Below are positions 1-8,891 of a stretch of DNA of 64,000 nt, piece after piece. A program made the position numbers and the translations under genes. The DNA is taken from assembly GCF_002223055.1 (NCBI RefSeq), contig NZ_NKFL01000006.1:1798001-1862000 (forward strand), written 5' to 3'. A model generated the notes under the pieces. It did no database searches and was not told where the DNA came from. It saw only the letters and a list, made by a program, of their open reading frames with translations. Position 1 is the stretch's first letter. The number at the start of each line of letters is the position of its first letter. This DNA comes from Burkholderia sp. HI2500 (lineage in GTDB: Bacteria; Pseudomonadota; Gammaproteobacteria; Burkholderiales; Burkholderiaceae).

Positions 1-694
1 CGACGACCAGCAGCGCATCGGCCGCCTCGAGCGCCTGCGACGCGAGCGCCACGCGCTCGCGCGGCACGTTTTCGCCGAAGAACACGACCGCCGGCTTCAG
101 CAGCCCGCCGCACGCGGGGCACGCCGGAATGCGGAACGTGTCGAGCGCGGCCCATTCGAGGTGCGCGTCGCCATCCGCGGCCGGCTCGGCCTGCGCGCCC
201 AGCAGTTCGGGATTGTCGGCCTCGAGCATGACCTGGATCGTCGCGCGCGCATGATGCGCGCCGCAGCCGAGGCACGTGACGCCGTCGATTCCGCCATGCA
301 GTTCAATCACGTCGCCGCTGCCCGCGCGCTGGTGCAGGCCGTCGACGTTCTGCGTGACGAGCCGCTCGACCCGTCCCGCGCTGCCGAGCCGCGCCAGTGC
401 CACGTGCGACCCGTTCGGCTGCGCGCGGCCGACGACGGGCCAGCCGATCATGCTGCGCGCCCAATAGCGCCGCCGCGCGGCATCGGAGCCGAGGAATTCG
501 TGGAGCTGGATCGGCGGCGAGCGCATCCATTGGCCGTTGCGGTCGCGATAGCCGGGAATGCCGGAATCGGTGCTGATGCCCGCGCCGGTCAGCACCAGCA
601 GGCGCGGATGACGCTCGACGAACGTGTGCAGCGCATCGAGTGCGGCCGGATCGACGTCGGCGGTTGAGGGATCGTTCTGAGCTGTGTCGTTCAT
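1..694 (-). CDS. Sir2-family NAD-dependent protein deacylase (3' end outside window)
   Basis: Sirtuin that removes acyl groups from protein lysines using NAD and releases nicotinamide and O-acyl-ADP-ribose; cytoplasmic. The frame is open from the ATG at 694 to the window edge, about 231 codons, so the C-terminus is missing. Visible landmarks in order: the NAD-binding TGAGIST (about residues 38-44), the QNVDGLH motif, the catalytic His in ELHG, and two zinc-binding Cys pairs (CLGC and CPAC). An FFGENVP segment follows, as in class II/SIRT4-like enzymes. The start is followed by a short hydrophilic stretch before the Rossmann core. The gene is monocistronic as far as seen, and a candidate small RNA terminates 125 bp upstream on the same strand. 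Family assignment is firm; the substrate is unknown. Confidence 0.93.
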   Translation of the reverse strand, partial: MNDTAQNDPSTADVDPAALDALHTFVERHPRLLVLTGAGISTDSGIPGYRDRNGQWMRSPPIQLHEFLGSDAARRRYWARSMIGWPVVGRAQPNGSHVALARLGSAGRVERLVTQNVDGLHQRAGSGDVIELHGGIDGVTCLGCGAHHARATIQVMLEADNPELLGAQAEPAADGDAHLEWAALDTFRIPACPACGGLLKPAVVFFGENVPRERVALASQALEAADALLVV

Positions 695-1727
695 GTTGGC
701 AACGCGTGATCGGGCGGGTCGGCAAGCCGTGCGCCCGCACGGGCGTGCCAGACACGCCAGCACATGATACAGAACGCCGCGCGATCGGGCCGATGGCCCG
801 CGTCGCACATCGGCGCACAAAAAAAGACGCCCATCCGCCACTCGGCGATGGGCGCTTCAACAATTGATCCATCGGGGTAGTGGATCAACTGACAGCACAA
901 TTTCGCGGCGTCCGCCCTGCTGCGGCGGGTGAACGCTTCCCCTGGACTCCATGTGTTCCGCGATGCCGAATGCATCGATGCGCTGCTGGCTTTCCGGTGC
1001 GTTCCGGTTCGGCCCCGTCGCGCCGCCGCAATGCACGGCACGCACACGCCTACGCCGCACGACGACTTGCGTTGCGCGCGGCAGATTGACGATCCGGGAT
1101 CCGGGCCGGGCCATCCGCAGGCATTCACGGTTCATCCCCGACGGCCGACTGGCACCAGTCGGCCTCGTGCGTCATGCCTGCACGTCGTCGTTCAGAACAA
1201 ACCCGATTGCTCGGATGGAACGGAAAGCCGCGCGCTCACGTCGCCTCGATAAACGGCGAAGCGAATGGCCCGGCAGGTCGGCGATTCATGTTTGCAACAC
1301 GACACGTTGCGATTCGGTCTGTTTTCATTCTCTTGTCCCCGTCTCCGATACGTCCGACCCACTGAAGCGATCGCCGGACCGACTGCGTCCGCGACCGCGC
1401 TCACGGCCTGCACAGATATGCAAGGAGCGCACCATGCTTCACGCCGCAAGGCCGCGCGGGTCAAAACGGGGCCATCGACGCGCATCGCGCACCGGCAAGC
1501 AGCGCGAACGTTTCGAAACTGAAACGCCTGCCGGATCGGCGGGCATCGGCCGGGCGAGCCGTCACGCCGCACCCGCCCGGCCCAAGCGGGCGGCGCGACG
1601 TTGCATCGGCGCGCGACCGCCGAACGGCTTACAATCGGCCCACAGTGCCGCATGAACCGGCGCGCGGCGCCGTCCTGGCCTTCCTCGCGCGGCACGCACC
1701 ACCCGACCGGAGCCCACTACCCGACAC
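695..1727. other. Gene-free interval of about 1 kb
   Basis: No open frame here has convincing coding character; the predicted proteins are Arg/Ala/Pro-rich readings of GC-rich DNA. It holds the small RNA candidate at 819-891 and a perfect inverted repeat at 1143-1164 (two 10-base arms around CA). A possible short frame at 1434-1655 has a purine-rich AAGGAG ahead of its ATG but encodes an Arg-rich sequence with no recognisable domain, so it is not called. Confidence 0.6.
819..891 (-). ncRNA. Candidate small RNA 3' end: C-rich-loop hairpin plus rho-independent terminator
   Basis: Read on the minus strand, an 11-bp stem (CAGTTGATCCA pairing with TGGATCAATTG, one G-U) at 891-861 presents a nine-base loop CTACCCCGA. 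About five bases later comes a strong GC terminator stem (855-826, with a single-base bulge) and a run of seven T (825-819). No convincing protein gene lies upstream on this strand for almost 1 kb, so the transcript being ended is unexplained. A stem with an exposed C-rich loop followed by a terminator is the usual 3' architecture of base-pairing regulatory RNAs. I cannot place the 5' end, since no clear -10/-35 pair is visible. It could instead be the trailer of an unrecognised transcript. Confidence 0.5.
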
Positions 1728-2459
1728 ATGCCTGACGCACACGACTGGCTGGATACCGACTACCGCACGCTGTTCCGCCTGCATCCGGATCGCCGGATCG
1801 AACGCGAGAACGATCCCGACTGCTCGCCCGGGCCGCGCTTCTGGCTCGGCCGAAGCGCCGACGGCAACCTGGCGGGCATACGCGCCGACGTGCCCACTGC
1901 TGTTGCAGACGAACTCGCGCACCTGGCCAGCAGCGAACCGCCGTTGGCGGACCGCATGCAGCCCGCGCACCTCGATCGCTATCTCGCGCTGCTCGCCCCT
2001 GTTCCGCACTGGAATATCGGCCTCGTCTACCCGCTGCCGCACGCACTCGGTTTCGACACCGACGCGCGCGTCGCGCTGATCGACGGCGACAGCGACGCTG
2101 GCCGGCATCTGCTGCATGCGCTGTCCACGCACGGGATGCCCGAAGGCCTGTACTCGATGGGATTTCGAAGCGCCGCCGATCTGTGGGCGCCGTGGTGCGC
2201 GGCCGTCGTCGATGGAGAAGTCGCGTCGGTCGCGTTTGCCGCGCGGCTGTCCGAAGCCGGTGCCGAACTCGGTCTCGCGACGGCCCCTGCATTTCGCGGG
2301 CGCGGGCTCGCGGCGGCGGTGACCGCGGCGTGGTCGCGGCTGCCGTCGCTTCAAACGCGCACGCTGTTCTACAGCACCGACAGCGACAACCGCGCGTCAC
2401 GACGCGTGGCGTCGCGCCTCGGCCTCACGCTGCGCGGCACGACGCTGCGAGTGGCATAG
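1728..2459 (+). CDS. GNAT-family N-acetyltransferase
   Basis: A 243-residue protein with a C-terminal GNAT acyltransferase domain. The acetyl-CoA pyrophosphate loop is seen as FRGRGLA (about residue 190), followed by the amphipathic helix and the FYSTDSDNRASRRVASRLG segment, typical of the last strand and helix of the fold. The N-terminal half resembles no domain I can name and may form the substrate pocket. It transfers acetyl from acetyl-CoA to an unidentified amine. It stands alone, convergent with the LprI-like gene, and no strong ribosome-binding site precedes the ATG. Confidence 0.85.
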   Translation: MPDAHDWLDTDYRTLFRLHPDRRIERENDPDCSPGPRFWLGRSADGNLAGIRADVPTAVADELAHLASSEPPLADRMQPAHLDRYLALLAPVPHWNIGLVYPLPHALGFDTDARVALIDGDSDAGRHLLHALSTHGMPEGLYSMGFRSAADLWAPWCAAVVDGEVASVAFAARLSEAGAELGLATAPAFRGRGLAAAVTAAWSRLPSLQTRTLFYSTDSDNRASRRVASRLGLTLRGTTLRVA

Positions 2460-2480
2460 CACTGGAGCCGGCGCGCCCCC

Positions 2481-2879
2481 TCAACGAAAGGCGTCGATCA
2501 CCTTGATGCGACGCTCGGTTTCGTTGACAAAGCAACTGTCGACCTCCACGAGCCCGAGCGTGCCGCCCGCATCGGGCTGCCGCGATTCGGCACACGTCGC
2601 GTCCCGCGCCTTGAGCCAGCGGCGCTCGTCGTTGCGCAGTCTCGCCTGCCCCTGCGCATCCAGGCTCGCCATCTTCGTCTTGTAGACCGCATTCAAGCGC
2701 TTGTCGGCTGCTTCGTATTTCAGTCCGAGGCAATTGCGGATGTCGGCCGTGTAGCCCGTTTCCTCGGCGGTCTTGCAAATAGCGGCGCGCTGCGCATCGT
2801 CCGCGAGCGCGTCCGACGCGACCGCGAACAGCATCGCGCTTGCCGCCAGACCGATCGCCATGTGTCGAAGCATATTCAT
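2481..2879 (-). CDS. LprI-like (DUF1311) periplasmic protein
   Basis: A 132-residue protein with an N-terminal signal peptide (hydrophobic residues 8-24, probable cleavage after DALA) and a DUF1311 core. The family signature is visible as the NDERRWLKARDATC segment, with four or more Cys that probably form disulfides (CKTAE, NCLGL, ATCAE, DSCFV). Members of this family include the LprI lysozyme inhibitor of mycobacteria, but most are uncharacterised. Inhibition of lysozyme is therefore only a family-level possibility. Convergent with the GNAT gene, with 21 bp between stops. Confidence 0.85.
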   Translation of the reverse strand: MNMLRHMAIGLAASAMLFAVASDALADDAQRAAICKTAEETGYTADIRNCLGLKYEAADKRLNAVYKTKMASLDAQGQARLRNDERRWLKARDATCAESRQPDAGGTLGLVEVDSCFVNETERRIKVIDAFR

Positions 2880-3064
2880 GCGGATTTGTTGTCTTCAATG
2901 ACGGAAGGCCCCGATTATGCCCGGCCCGCTGCCCGCATGCCCTGCGTTGCCTCGACGTCAACCGGTCACTGCGCATGCCATACCGGGCAACCGTCGTGCA
3001 AACACGCTAGCATTCGAACACGCAACGTCGCGCGTTCGCTTCGCGCTGCCTCCAAGGACTCGAC

Positions 3065-4024
3065 ATGACCACGCCCGCCCCTGCCCGCCCCGATGTCGCG
3101 CATCGCGTCTTTTCGGACGGACGGTTGTCGATCGGCCTCACGCTTCCGCTGCTTCGCACCGGCCATATCGTCGCCGACTTCGACGAGCAGCTCGAACTCG
3201 CGGCGCTGGCCGACGCGCTCGGCTTTCGCGCACTGTGGATTCGCGACGTGCCGCTGAACAGCGCCGACTACCCCGATCCGGTCGGCCACCTCGACCCGTG
3301 GGTCCTGCTCGGCGCACTGGCGGCACGCACGCGCCGGATCGCGCTCGCCAGCGGCGCGATCGTGCTGCCGCTGCGTCATCCGCTGCATATCGCGAAAGGC
3401 GCGCTGTCGGTCGCAACGCTGTCGGGCGGCCGCTTCATCCTCGGGCTCGGCTCCGGCGACCGGCCGCCTGAATATGCGGCGTTCGGCGTCGACGCAGAGA
3501 CGCGGCGCGACCGCTACCGCGCCCACTGGGACGTCGTAGCGGCCGCGCTCGGCGTGCCATCGCGCGTGGTGCCCGACGAAGCGCCGCCCGATGCGCCCGA
3601 ATTCACGCTGCTGCCGCGCGGCGCCGACGCCGTGCCGATGCTGGCGGTCGGCTCGGGCGGACAAAGTGTCGACTGGATCGCGCGGCACTCGCTCGGCTGG
3701 ATGACGTACCACCGCGATCCGGACACGCAGCGCGCACGCCATTCGATGTGGCGCGCGGCGGTCGACCGGCTCGCGACGCCCGCCTTTCGCGCGTTCGGCG
3801 TATCGATGCGGCTCGACCTCGTCGCGGATCCCGATGCGCCGGCTACCGCATTGCCGCTCGGCTATGCAACCGGACGCCGCGCATTGATCGACATCCTGCG
3901 GGACATGCACGCCGCGGGCACGCACCACGTCACGCTGAATCCGGGCTCGGACCGGCCCGTGCGCGAAGTCATCGAGGAAATCGCGGAACACGTCCTGCCG
4001 GTTTTTCACGACGAGCCCGCGTGA
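3065..4024 (+). CDS. Luciferase-like (LLM class) flavin-dependent oxidoreductase
   Basis: A 319-residue TIM-barrel enzyme of the bacterial luciferase superfamily that would use reduced FMN or F420-like flavin to oxygenate or oxidise a small substrate. Recognisable segments: IGLTLPLLRTG near the N-terminus, LWIRDVPL, PLRHPLHIAKGALSVATLSGGR with the following LGLGSGD flavin-contacting loop, and SLGWMTYHR. It resembles the subgroup of luciferase-type oxidoreductases whose members have no assigned substrate. AAGGA precedes the ATG at suitable distance. Single gene between convergent and co-directional unrelated neighbours. Confidence 0.9.
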   Translation: MTTPAPARPDVAHRVFSDGRLSIGLTLPLLRTGHIVADFDEQLELAALADALGFRALWIRDVPLNSADYPDPVGHLDPWVLLGALAARTRRIALASGAIVLPLRHPLHIAKGALSVATLSGGRFILGLGSGDRPPEYAAFGVDAETRRDRYRAHWDVVAAALGVPSRVVPDEAPPDAPEFTLLPRGADAVPMLAVGSGGQSVDWIARHSLGWMTYHRDPDTQRARHSMWRAAVDRLATPAFRAFGVSMRLDLVADPDAPATALPLGYATGRRALIDILRDMHAAGTHHVTLNPGSDRPVREVIEEIAEHVLPVFHDEPA

Positions 4025-4323
4025 TTCGGCAGGATTCCAGATTAATTCGACCCGGCGCGTGCGTGGCTCATCGTTGTCGACGAGCCGGCATTACAAATGT
4101 CTTACGCGTTGATCATTGAAACGCCCCAACCTGTCCGACGACCCGCGGTCCGCGTCGGACCCATGATTGCGCACACGCGCCGCAAACGCCCGCGCCGCGC
4201 CGGGTATGCCCGATTCGAATGATCGTCGACGGAACTATTCGGTTCCCATCGCAATCATGTTAACTTCCGTCCATCGTTCAGCCTGGCGGGCCGCGCGCCG
4301 ATGCGCGCCCGCATGCCTACTCC
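4025..4323. other. Intergenic region before the MscS gene
   Basis: About 300 bp with no gene. An inverted-repeat-like GC stretch around 4138-4162 (cgacgacccgcgg facing ccgcgtcgg) is present, but I see no clear promoter or terminator tail. Confidence 0.4.
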
Positions 4324-6816
4324 ATGCGACATTTCCTCCTCGGCTGGCTGCTGGCCGCCGTCGTCTCGGCCGCCCATGCGGCCGCTCCCGCCCCGGCCGC
4401 CGCGTCGGCCGCTTCCGCCACCGCGCCCGCGCTGACGCCGCAACAGGCGCAGCAGGCACTCAATGTGCTCGAAAATCCGCGCGATCGCGCGCAGGTCGAA
4501 ACGACGCTGCGTGCGATCGCGGCCGTCGGCGCGTTGAGCGCGCCCGCGTTCGCGGCGAGCGATGCGGCTGCGGCCAGCGCCGCGTCGGCCGCCGCGGCCC
4601 CGGCGGCACTGACGTCGAACGGGCTCGCATCGATGCTCGTCCGGCAGGGATCGCGCTGGACCATCGAAATCGGCGGTGCGCTGAAGGAATCGCTGCACTC
4701 GCTGCTCGATGTCGGCTCGGTCGGCAGCTGGTGGCATGACAAGCTGGTGCGCGCCGACGAGCGCGCGGATCTTGCACACACGCTCTGGATCATCATCGCC
4801 GTGCTCGTCCCCGCGCTCGTCGTCGAATGGTTCGCGAAGCGGCTGCTGCGACGTGCGCTGGCCGCAGTGGCCGCTCGGCGCGCCGACACGTCGCGCCGCA
4901 CCGCGCCCGAGTCCGAGTCCGCGCCCGAGTCCGTTACACCCGGCTCCGCGACGCTCGACGAAGACAACGCACCACCCGGCGCAGCCGCCCCGCCAGACGC
5001 TTCCAACGTCCCCGACGCCGCGCCCGCGTCGTCGCAAGGCCGCGGCCACGCGCGCCGCCACACCACGCTGCTGCACCGGATGCCGCGCGCGCTGGTCAGC
5101 CTTGCGTTACGGGCCGTACCGCTGCTCGTGTTCGTCGGCGTCGCGAGCCTGACGATGTCGGTGATCGGCGATACGGGCGCCCCGGTCGAATCCGCGCTCG
5201 AAGCGCTGATCGACATCTACGTGATCTGCCGGCTCGTCACGATCGTCAGCCGGCTGTTCTTCCAGCCCGATGCGCGGCAATTGCGGTTGCTGCACATCAG
5301 CGACGCGTGGGCCGACTTCGCGCAACGCTCGATCGCGCGGATCGTGATCGTGGTCGGCGCCTGCACGGCCGCGGTCGAGATCGCCGCGAACTTCGGCCTC
5401 AGCGACGCCGGTCACGTCGCGCTGCTGAAAGCCGTCGCGCTCGTCGGGCACCTGATGGTCTCGGCGCTGATCCTCCAGTGCCGCCTGCCGGTCGCCGCGC
5501 GGATCCGCGCGGCCGGCGAGGATCGCCCGTCCTTCGCGATGATCGCCAACGCGCTCGCGGACGCATGGGCGCCCGTATCGGTCTTCATCGTGATGGCCCT
5601 GTGGTTCGTGTGGGCGCTCGACGTCCACAACGGCTACCGCGTGCTGATCACGCTCGGCGGCCGCTCGATCGCCGTGATGATCGGCATGCGGATCGTGTCG
5701 ATCGTCGTGTTCGGCGCGCTCGCGCGGCTGTTCCAGGGCCGCGACGAAGATCGCACGATCGTCCATGCGCACGCGTACCGCTACTACCCGCTGCTGCGCC
5801 AGATCGTGTCGGGCGCGATCGGCATCGTGACCATCGTGCTGCTGCTGCAGATCTGGGGCGTACCGATCTTCCGCGCGTTCGAGACCGGCACGATCGGCCA
5901 CCGGCTCGCGTCGGCGCTGGTGACGATCGCCATCGCGGCCATCGTCGCGCTCGTCGTGTGGGAAGCCGCGAACATCGCCATCGAGCGCCGCCTGCAGCGC
6001 TGGACGCGCGAAGGCAATCTCATGCGCGCGGCGCGGCTGCGCACGCTGCTGCCGATGCTGCGCACACTGCTGTTCGTGATGATCGCGCTCGTCGTCGTGC
6101 TGACGGGCCTCAGCCAGCTCGGCGTGAACGTCGGACCGCTGCTTGCCGGCGCCAGCATCTTCGGTGTCGCGCTCGGGTTCGGCTCGCAGAAGCTCGTGCA
6201 GGATTTCATCACCGGGATCTTCCTGCTGATGGAAAACGCGATGCAGGTGGGCGACTGGGTCACGCTCGCCGGCGTGTCGGGCACGGTCGAGTACCTGTCG
6301 ATCCGCACCGTGCGGCTGCGCGCCGGCGACGGGTCGTTGTACACGATTCCGTTCAGCTCGGTGACGACCGTCAACAATACGAATCGCGGACTCGGCAACG
6401 CGGCCGTCAAGATCAGCATTGCCTACGGCGAGGATATCGATCGCGCGATCGCGACGCTGAAGGAGATCGGTGCGGCCTTGCGCGACGATCCGAAGTACCG
6501 CGACGGCATCCTGTCGGACTTCAGCTACTGGGGTATCGACCAGGTCGACGGCGCGACGCTCGCGCTGGCCGGACAGATGCAATGCACGGACTCGACGCGC
6601 TGGAGCGTGCAGCGTGAATTCAACCGGCGGATCGCGGAGACGTTCCGCGAACGCGGCATCCGGATCGCCAATCCGCAGCGCAGCGTCGTTGCGTACGCGG
6701 ACGGATCGCGGCCGGTGGTCGATGACGAAAACGGCACCCACGGCGGCAGCAGCCATGCTGCCGAAGTGACGGCCCGGCCGCCGTCGCCGGCCGCACCGGA
6801 GCGCAAGCCGGGTTGA
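4324..6816 (+). CDS. Large MscS-family mechanosensitive channel (YbiO-like)
   Basis: An 830-residue inner-membrane channel that opens under membrane tension to release solutes during hypo-osmotic shock. It has a signal peptide (residues 1-20, cut after AHA), an Ala-rich periplasmic region, a Pro/Ala/Glu-rich linker around residues 195-240, then some ten membrane helices. The MscS core is at about residues 585-760: the pore-lining glycine/alanine helix (LLAGASIFGVALGFGSQKLVQDF) and the beta domain with MQVGDWVTL. Length and layout match E. coli YbiO more than the 286-residue MscS. Ends 27 bp from the convergent TetR gene. The role of the long extension is unknown. Confidence 0.92.
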   Translation: MRHFLLGWLLAAVVSAAHAAAPAPAAASAASATAPALTPQQAQQALNVLENPRDRAQVETTLRAIAAVGALSAPAFAASDAAAASAASAAAAPAALTSNGLASMLVRQGSRWTIEIGGALKESLHSLLDVGSVGSWWHDKLVRADERADLAHTLWIIIAVLVPALVVEWFAKRLLRRALAAVAARRADTSRRTAPESESAPESVTPGSATLDEDNAPPGAAAPPDASNVPDAAPASSQGRGHARRHTTLLHRMPRALVSLALRAVPLLVFVGVASLTMSVIGDTGAPVESALEALIDIYVICRLVTIVSRLFFQPDARQLRLLHISDAWADFAQRSIARIVIVVGACTAAVEIAANFGLSDAGHVALLKAVALVGHLMVSALILQCRLPVAARIRAAGEDRPSFAMIANALADAWAPVSVFIVMALWFVWALDVHNGYRVLITLGGRSIAVMIGMRIVSIVVFGALARLFQGRDEDRTIVHAHAYRYYPLLRQIVSGAIGIVTIVLLLQIWGVPIFRAFETGTIGHRLASALVTIAIAAIVALVVWEAANIAIERRLQRWTREGNLMRAARLRTLLPMLRTLLFVMIALVVVLTGLSQLGVNVGPLLAGASIFGVALGFGSQKLVQDFITGIFLLMENAMQVGDWVTLAGVSGTVEYLSIRTVRLRAGDGSLYTIPFSSVTTVNNTNRGLGNAAVKISIAYGEDIDRAIATLKEIGAALRDDPKYRDGILSDFSYWGIDQVDGATLALAGQMQCTDSTRWSVQREFNRRIAETFRERGIRIANPQRSVVAYADGSRPVVDDENGTHGGSSHAAEVTARPPSPAAPERKPG

Positions 6817-6843
6817 CCGGCCGGGGCCGACGGCGCGCCGCGT

Positions 6844-7677
6844 TCAACGCGCGGCGGGCTTGCTCCCGCGCCGCGGGCCTTTCGCGGCGGGCGTCGACGC
6901 CCCGGCCTTCGCCGTACGTTTCGCCGTCGCACCCGGCTCCCGCTTCGAGCCGGCTTCAGATTCGGCGGCCAATACGTCGCGCTGCACGTGCCATTGCTGG
7001 AGCAGCACCCGCGTCTGCTCGGCAATCGTGTCGATCAGCAATTCCGCGCGCGCGCCTTCGAATGCCTCCCATTCGAGCAACTGCAGCGCCGAACGCTGCG
7101 CGATGTGGAACACCGTGATCTGCCCGAACAGGCTCAGTGCACGCAGGCGCGTGACGGGATCGTTGGCCGGCCGCCCCGAGATGCGGCCGATCAGCTCGGC
7201 GCTCACGTCGTTCAGCGGCTTGCGCATGCGCTTCATCAGGATTTCGCTCGCGCTCGCCGGCTCCTGGCCGCCTTGCTCGCGTGCAAAGAACATCCGCTGG
7301 TTCATCGTCTTCGGCGCCGTGAACATCCGGTCCGACAGCGCGCGCAGCAGCCCGACGAACGCATCGATCAGCACGTCGACGTCCGCGTCCGCATCGAGCA
7401 TCGCCCACGCATGGCCGACCGCCGGCGCGAACACTTCCCAGCCGTGCTCCGCGATCGTCTCCACGCACGCGCGGTACACGCCTTCCTTGTTCTCGAAGTA
7501 GTACTGGAGCGCCGGCGCGTTCACGCCGGCCATCGCGGCGATCTCGCGTGTCGACGCCCCTGCGAACCCGCGCTCGCCGAACAGTTCGATCGCCGCCTCG
7601 ATGATCCGCTGGCGCGTTTCGTCGCCGCGGGCGTAGCCGCCCGCCGACGTCCGGCGCAGCTTCTTCGCTTCGTTCAT
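6844..7677 (-). CDS. TetR/AcrR-family repressor with CerR-type C-terminal domain
   Basis: A 277-residue transcription factor. Residues 17-65 form the TetR DNA-binding domain, with the helix-turn-helix ASTREIAAMAGVNAPALQYYF. The remainder matches the C-terminal domain of the CecR/YbiH group (DUF1956), which holds the ligand pocket, and a Lys/Ala/Ser-rich disordered tail of about 40 residues follows. It is divergent from a tripartite efflux operon across a 92-bp interval containing an inverted repeat, the usual arrangement for a repressor of the adjacent pump that is released by a pump substrate. The regulated genes are inferred from position. Confidence 0.9.
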   Translation of the reverse strand: MNEAKKLRRTSAGGYARGDETRQRIIEAAIELFGERGFAGASTREIAAMAGVNAPALQYYFENKEGVYRACVETIAEHGWEVFAPAVGHAWAMLDADADVDVLIDAFVGLLRALSDRMFTAPKTMNQRMFFAREQGGQEPASASEILMKRMRKPLNDVSAELIGRISGRPANDPVTRLRALSLFGQITVFHIAQRSALQLLEWEAFEGARAELLIDTIAEQTRVLLQQWHVQRDVLAAESEAGSKREPGATAKRTAKAGASTPAAKGPRRGSKPAAR

Positions 7678-7711
7678 GCCTTCCTCGTCATTCGATCGAC
7701 CGACATTCTAC

Positions 7712-7746
7712 TTGACACAATTTTATCAACTGGAATAATTCTTCCA
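7712..7746 (+). promoter_or_regulatory. Efflux operon promoter with overlapping inverted-repeat operator
   Basis: TTGACA at 7712-7717 and TAATTC at 7736-7741 are separated by 18 bp and point toward the emrA-like gene. The inverted repeat TGGAA-TAATTC-TTCCA (7731-7746) covers the -10, and a near copy of the left half, ACTTGGAATAAA, follows at 7746-7757. A repressor bound here would block RNA polymerase. The divergent TetR protein is the obvious candidate, by inference. Confidence 0.6.
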
Positions 7747-7769
7747 CTTGGAATAAATTGGATGCCAGC

Positions 7770-8891
7770 ATGTCGACGCCGCAAGACCCGCCACAGAAAG
7801 CAGATCGTCAGGAAAACGGAACAACCCCGCGCAACGGCAACGGATCGAAACGGCGCATCCTGCTCGTCGTCGCCGTGCTCGCGGCGATCGGCGGCGCCGT
7901 CTGGCTCGGCCGCTGGTGGACGGTCGGCCGCTTCATCGAAAGCACCAACGACGCGTACCTGCAGGCGGACAGCATGACCGCCGCGCCGAAGGTCGCCGGC
8001 TACGTGACCGACGTGTACGTGCGCGACAACCAGGCCGTGAAGGCCGGCGATCCGCTCGTGCGGCTCGACGTCCGCCAGTACCAGGTCGCGCTCGCGCAGT
8101 CGCTTGCGACCGTCGATGCGCGCCGCGCCGACATCGCACGCGCCGAGGCCGACATCCGCCAGCAGCACGCGAATCTCGAACAGGCCGACGCACAGGCGAA
8201 GGTGTCGCGCATCAATGCGCAGCACGCCAGCGACGAATACACGCGCTATGCGCCGCTCGCCGCGACCGGCGCGGAAACGCGCGAACGCGTGGCCGACCTG
8301 AAGAGCACGCGCGATCAGGCGGCCGCGACGCTCGCCGCGAACAATGCGTCGATCGCGGCCGCCCGCACGCAGATCGCGTCGTACACCGCGCAGCTCCAGC
8401 AGGCGCGCGCGCAGCTCGAAGCCGCGCAGGCCAGCGCCGCACAGGCGCAGCTCGACCTCGACAACACGATCGTGCGCAGCACCCTCGCCGGCCGCGTCGG
8501 CGATCGCACCGTGCGCGTCGGTCAATACGTGCAGCCCGGCACGCGCCTGCTGACCGTCGTGCCCGTCGACTCGATCTACCTCGTCGCCAACTTCAAGGAA
8601 ACGCAGATCGGCAACATGCGCATCGGCCAGCCCGTCGAATTGCACGTCGACGCGCTGCCGGACGACGCGCTGTCCGGCGTGGTCGACAGCTTCGCCCCCG
8701 GCACGGGCGCGCAATTCGCGCTGCTGCCGCCCGAGAATGCGACCGGCAACTTCACGAAGATCGTCCAGCGCGTGCCGGTGCGCATCCGCCTCGCCGCGGA
8801 CGCCCGCGCGCAGCGCATGCTGCTGCCGGGGCTGTCGGTGACGGTCGACGTCGATACGCGCCCGGCCCGCGACGAGACGCATCATGGCTGA
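7770..8891 (+). CDS. EmrA/HlyD-type membrane fusion protein
   Basis: Periplasmic adaptor of a tripartite drug-efflux pump. I choose the ATG at 7770 rather than the upstream in-frame TTG at 7758, because GGAT sits six bases ahead and the predicted transcript begins only about 20 bases upstream. One membrane helix (about residues 29-47) anchors it. A biotinyl-lipoyl-like half motif (MTAAPKVAGYVTDVYVRDNQAV) is followed by a long alpha-helical coiled-coil hairpin (about residues 105-235), the second lipoyl half and a beta-barrel. It overlaps the transporter gene by 8 bp, indicating translational coupling. Confidence 0.93.
   Translation: MSTPQDPPQKADRQENGTTPRNGNGSKRRILLVVAVLAAIGGAVWLGRWWTVGRFIESTNDAYLQADSMTAAPKVAGYVTDVYVRDNQAVKAGDPLVRLDVRQYQVALAQSLATVDARRADIARAEADIRQQHANLEQADAQAKVSRINAQHASDEYTRYAPLAATGAETRERVADLKSTRDQAAATLAANNASIAAARTQIASYTAQLQQARAQLEAAQASAAQAQLDLDNTIVRSTLAGRVGDRTVRVGQYVQPGTRLLTVVPVDSIYLVANFKETQIGNMRIGQPVELHVDALPDDALSGVVDSFAPGTGAQFALLPPENATGNFTKIVQRVPVRIRLAADARAQRMLLPGLSVTVDVDTRPARDETHHG

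Noticed and set aside
1434..1655. Possible short gene with AAGGAG ahead of the ATG
   Set aside because: Encodes an Arg/Ala/Pro-rich peptide typical of random GC-rich DNA; no signal, domain or codon pattern supports it.
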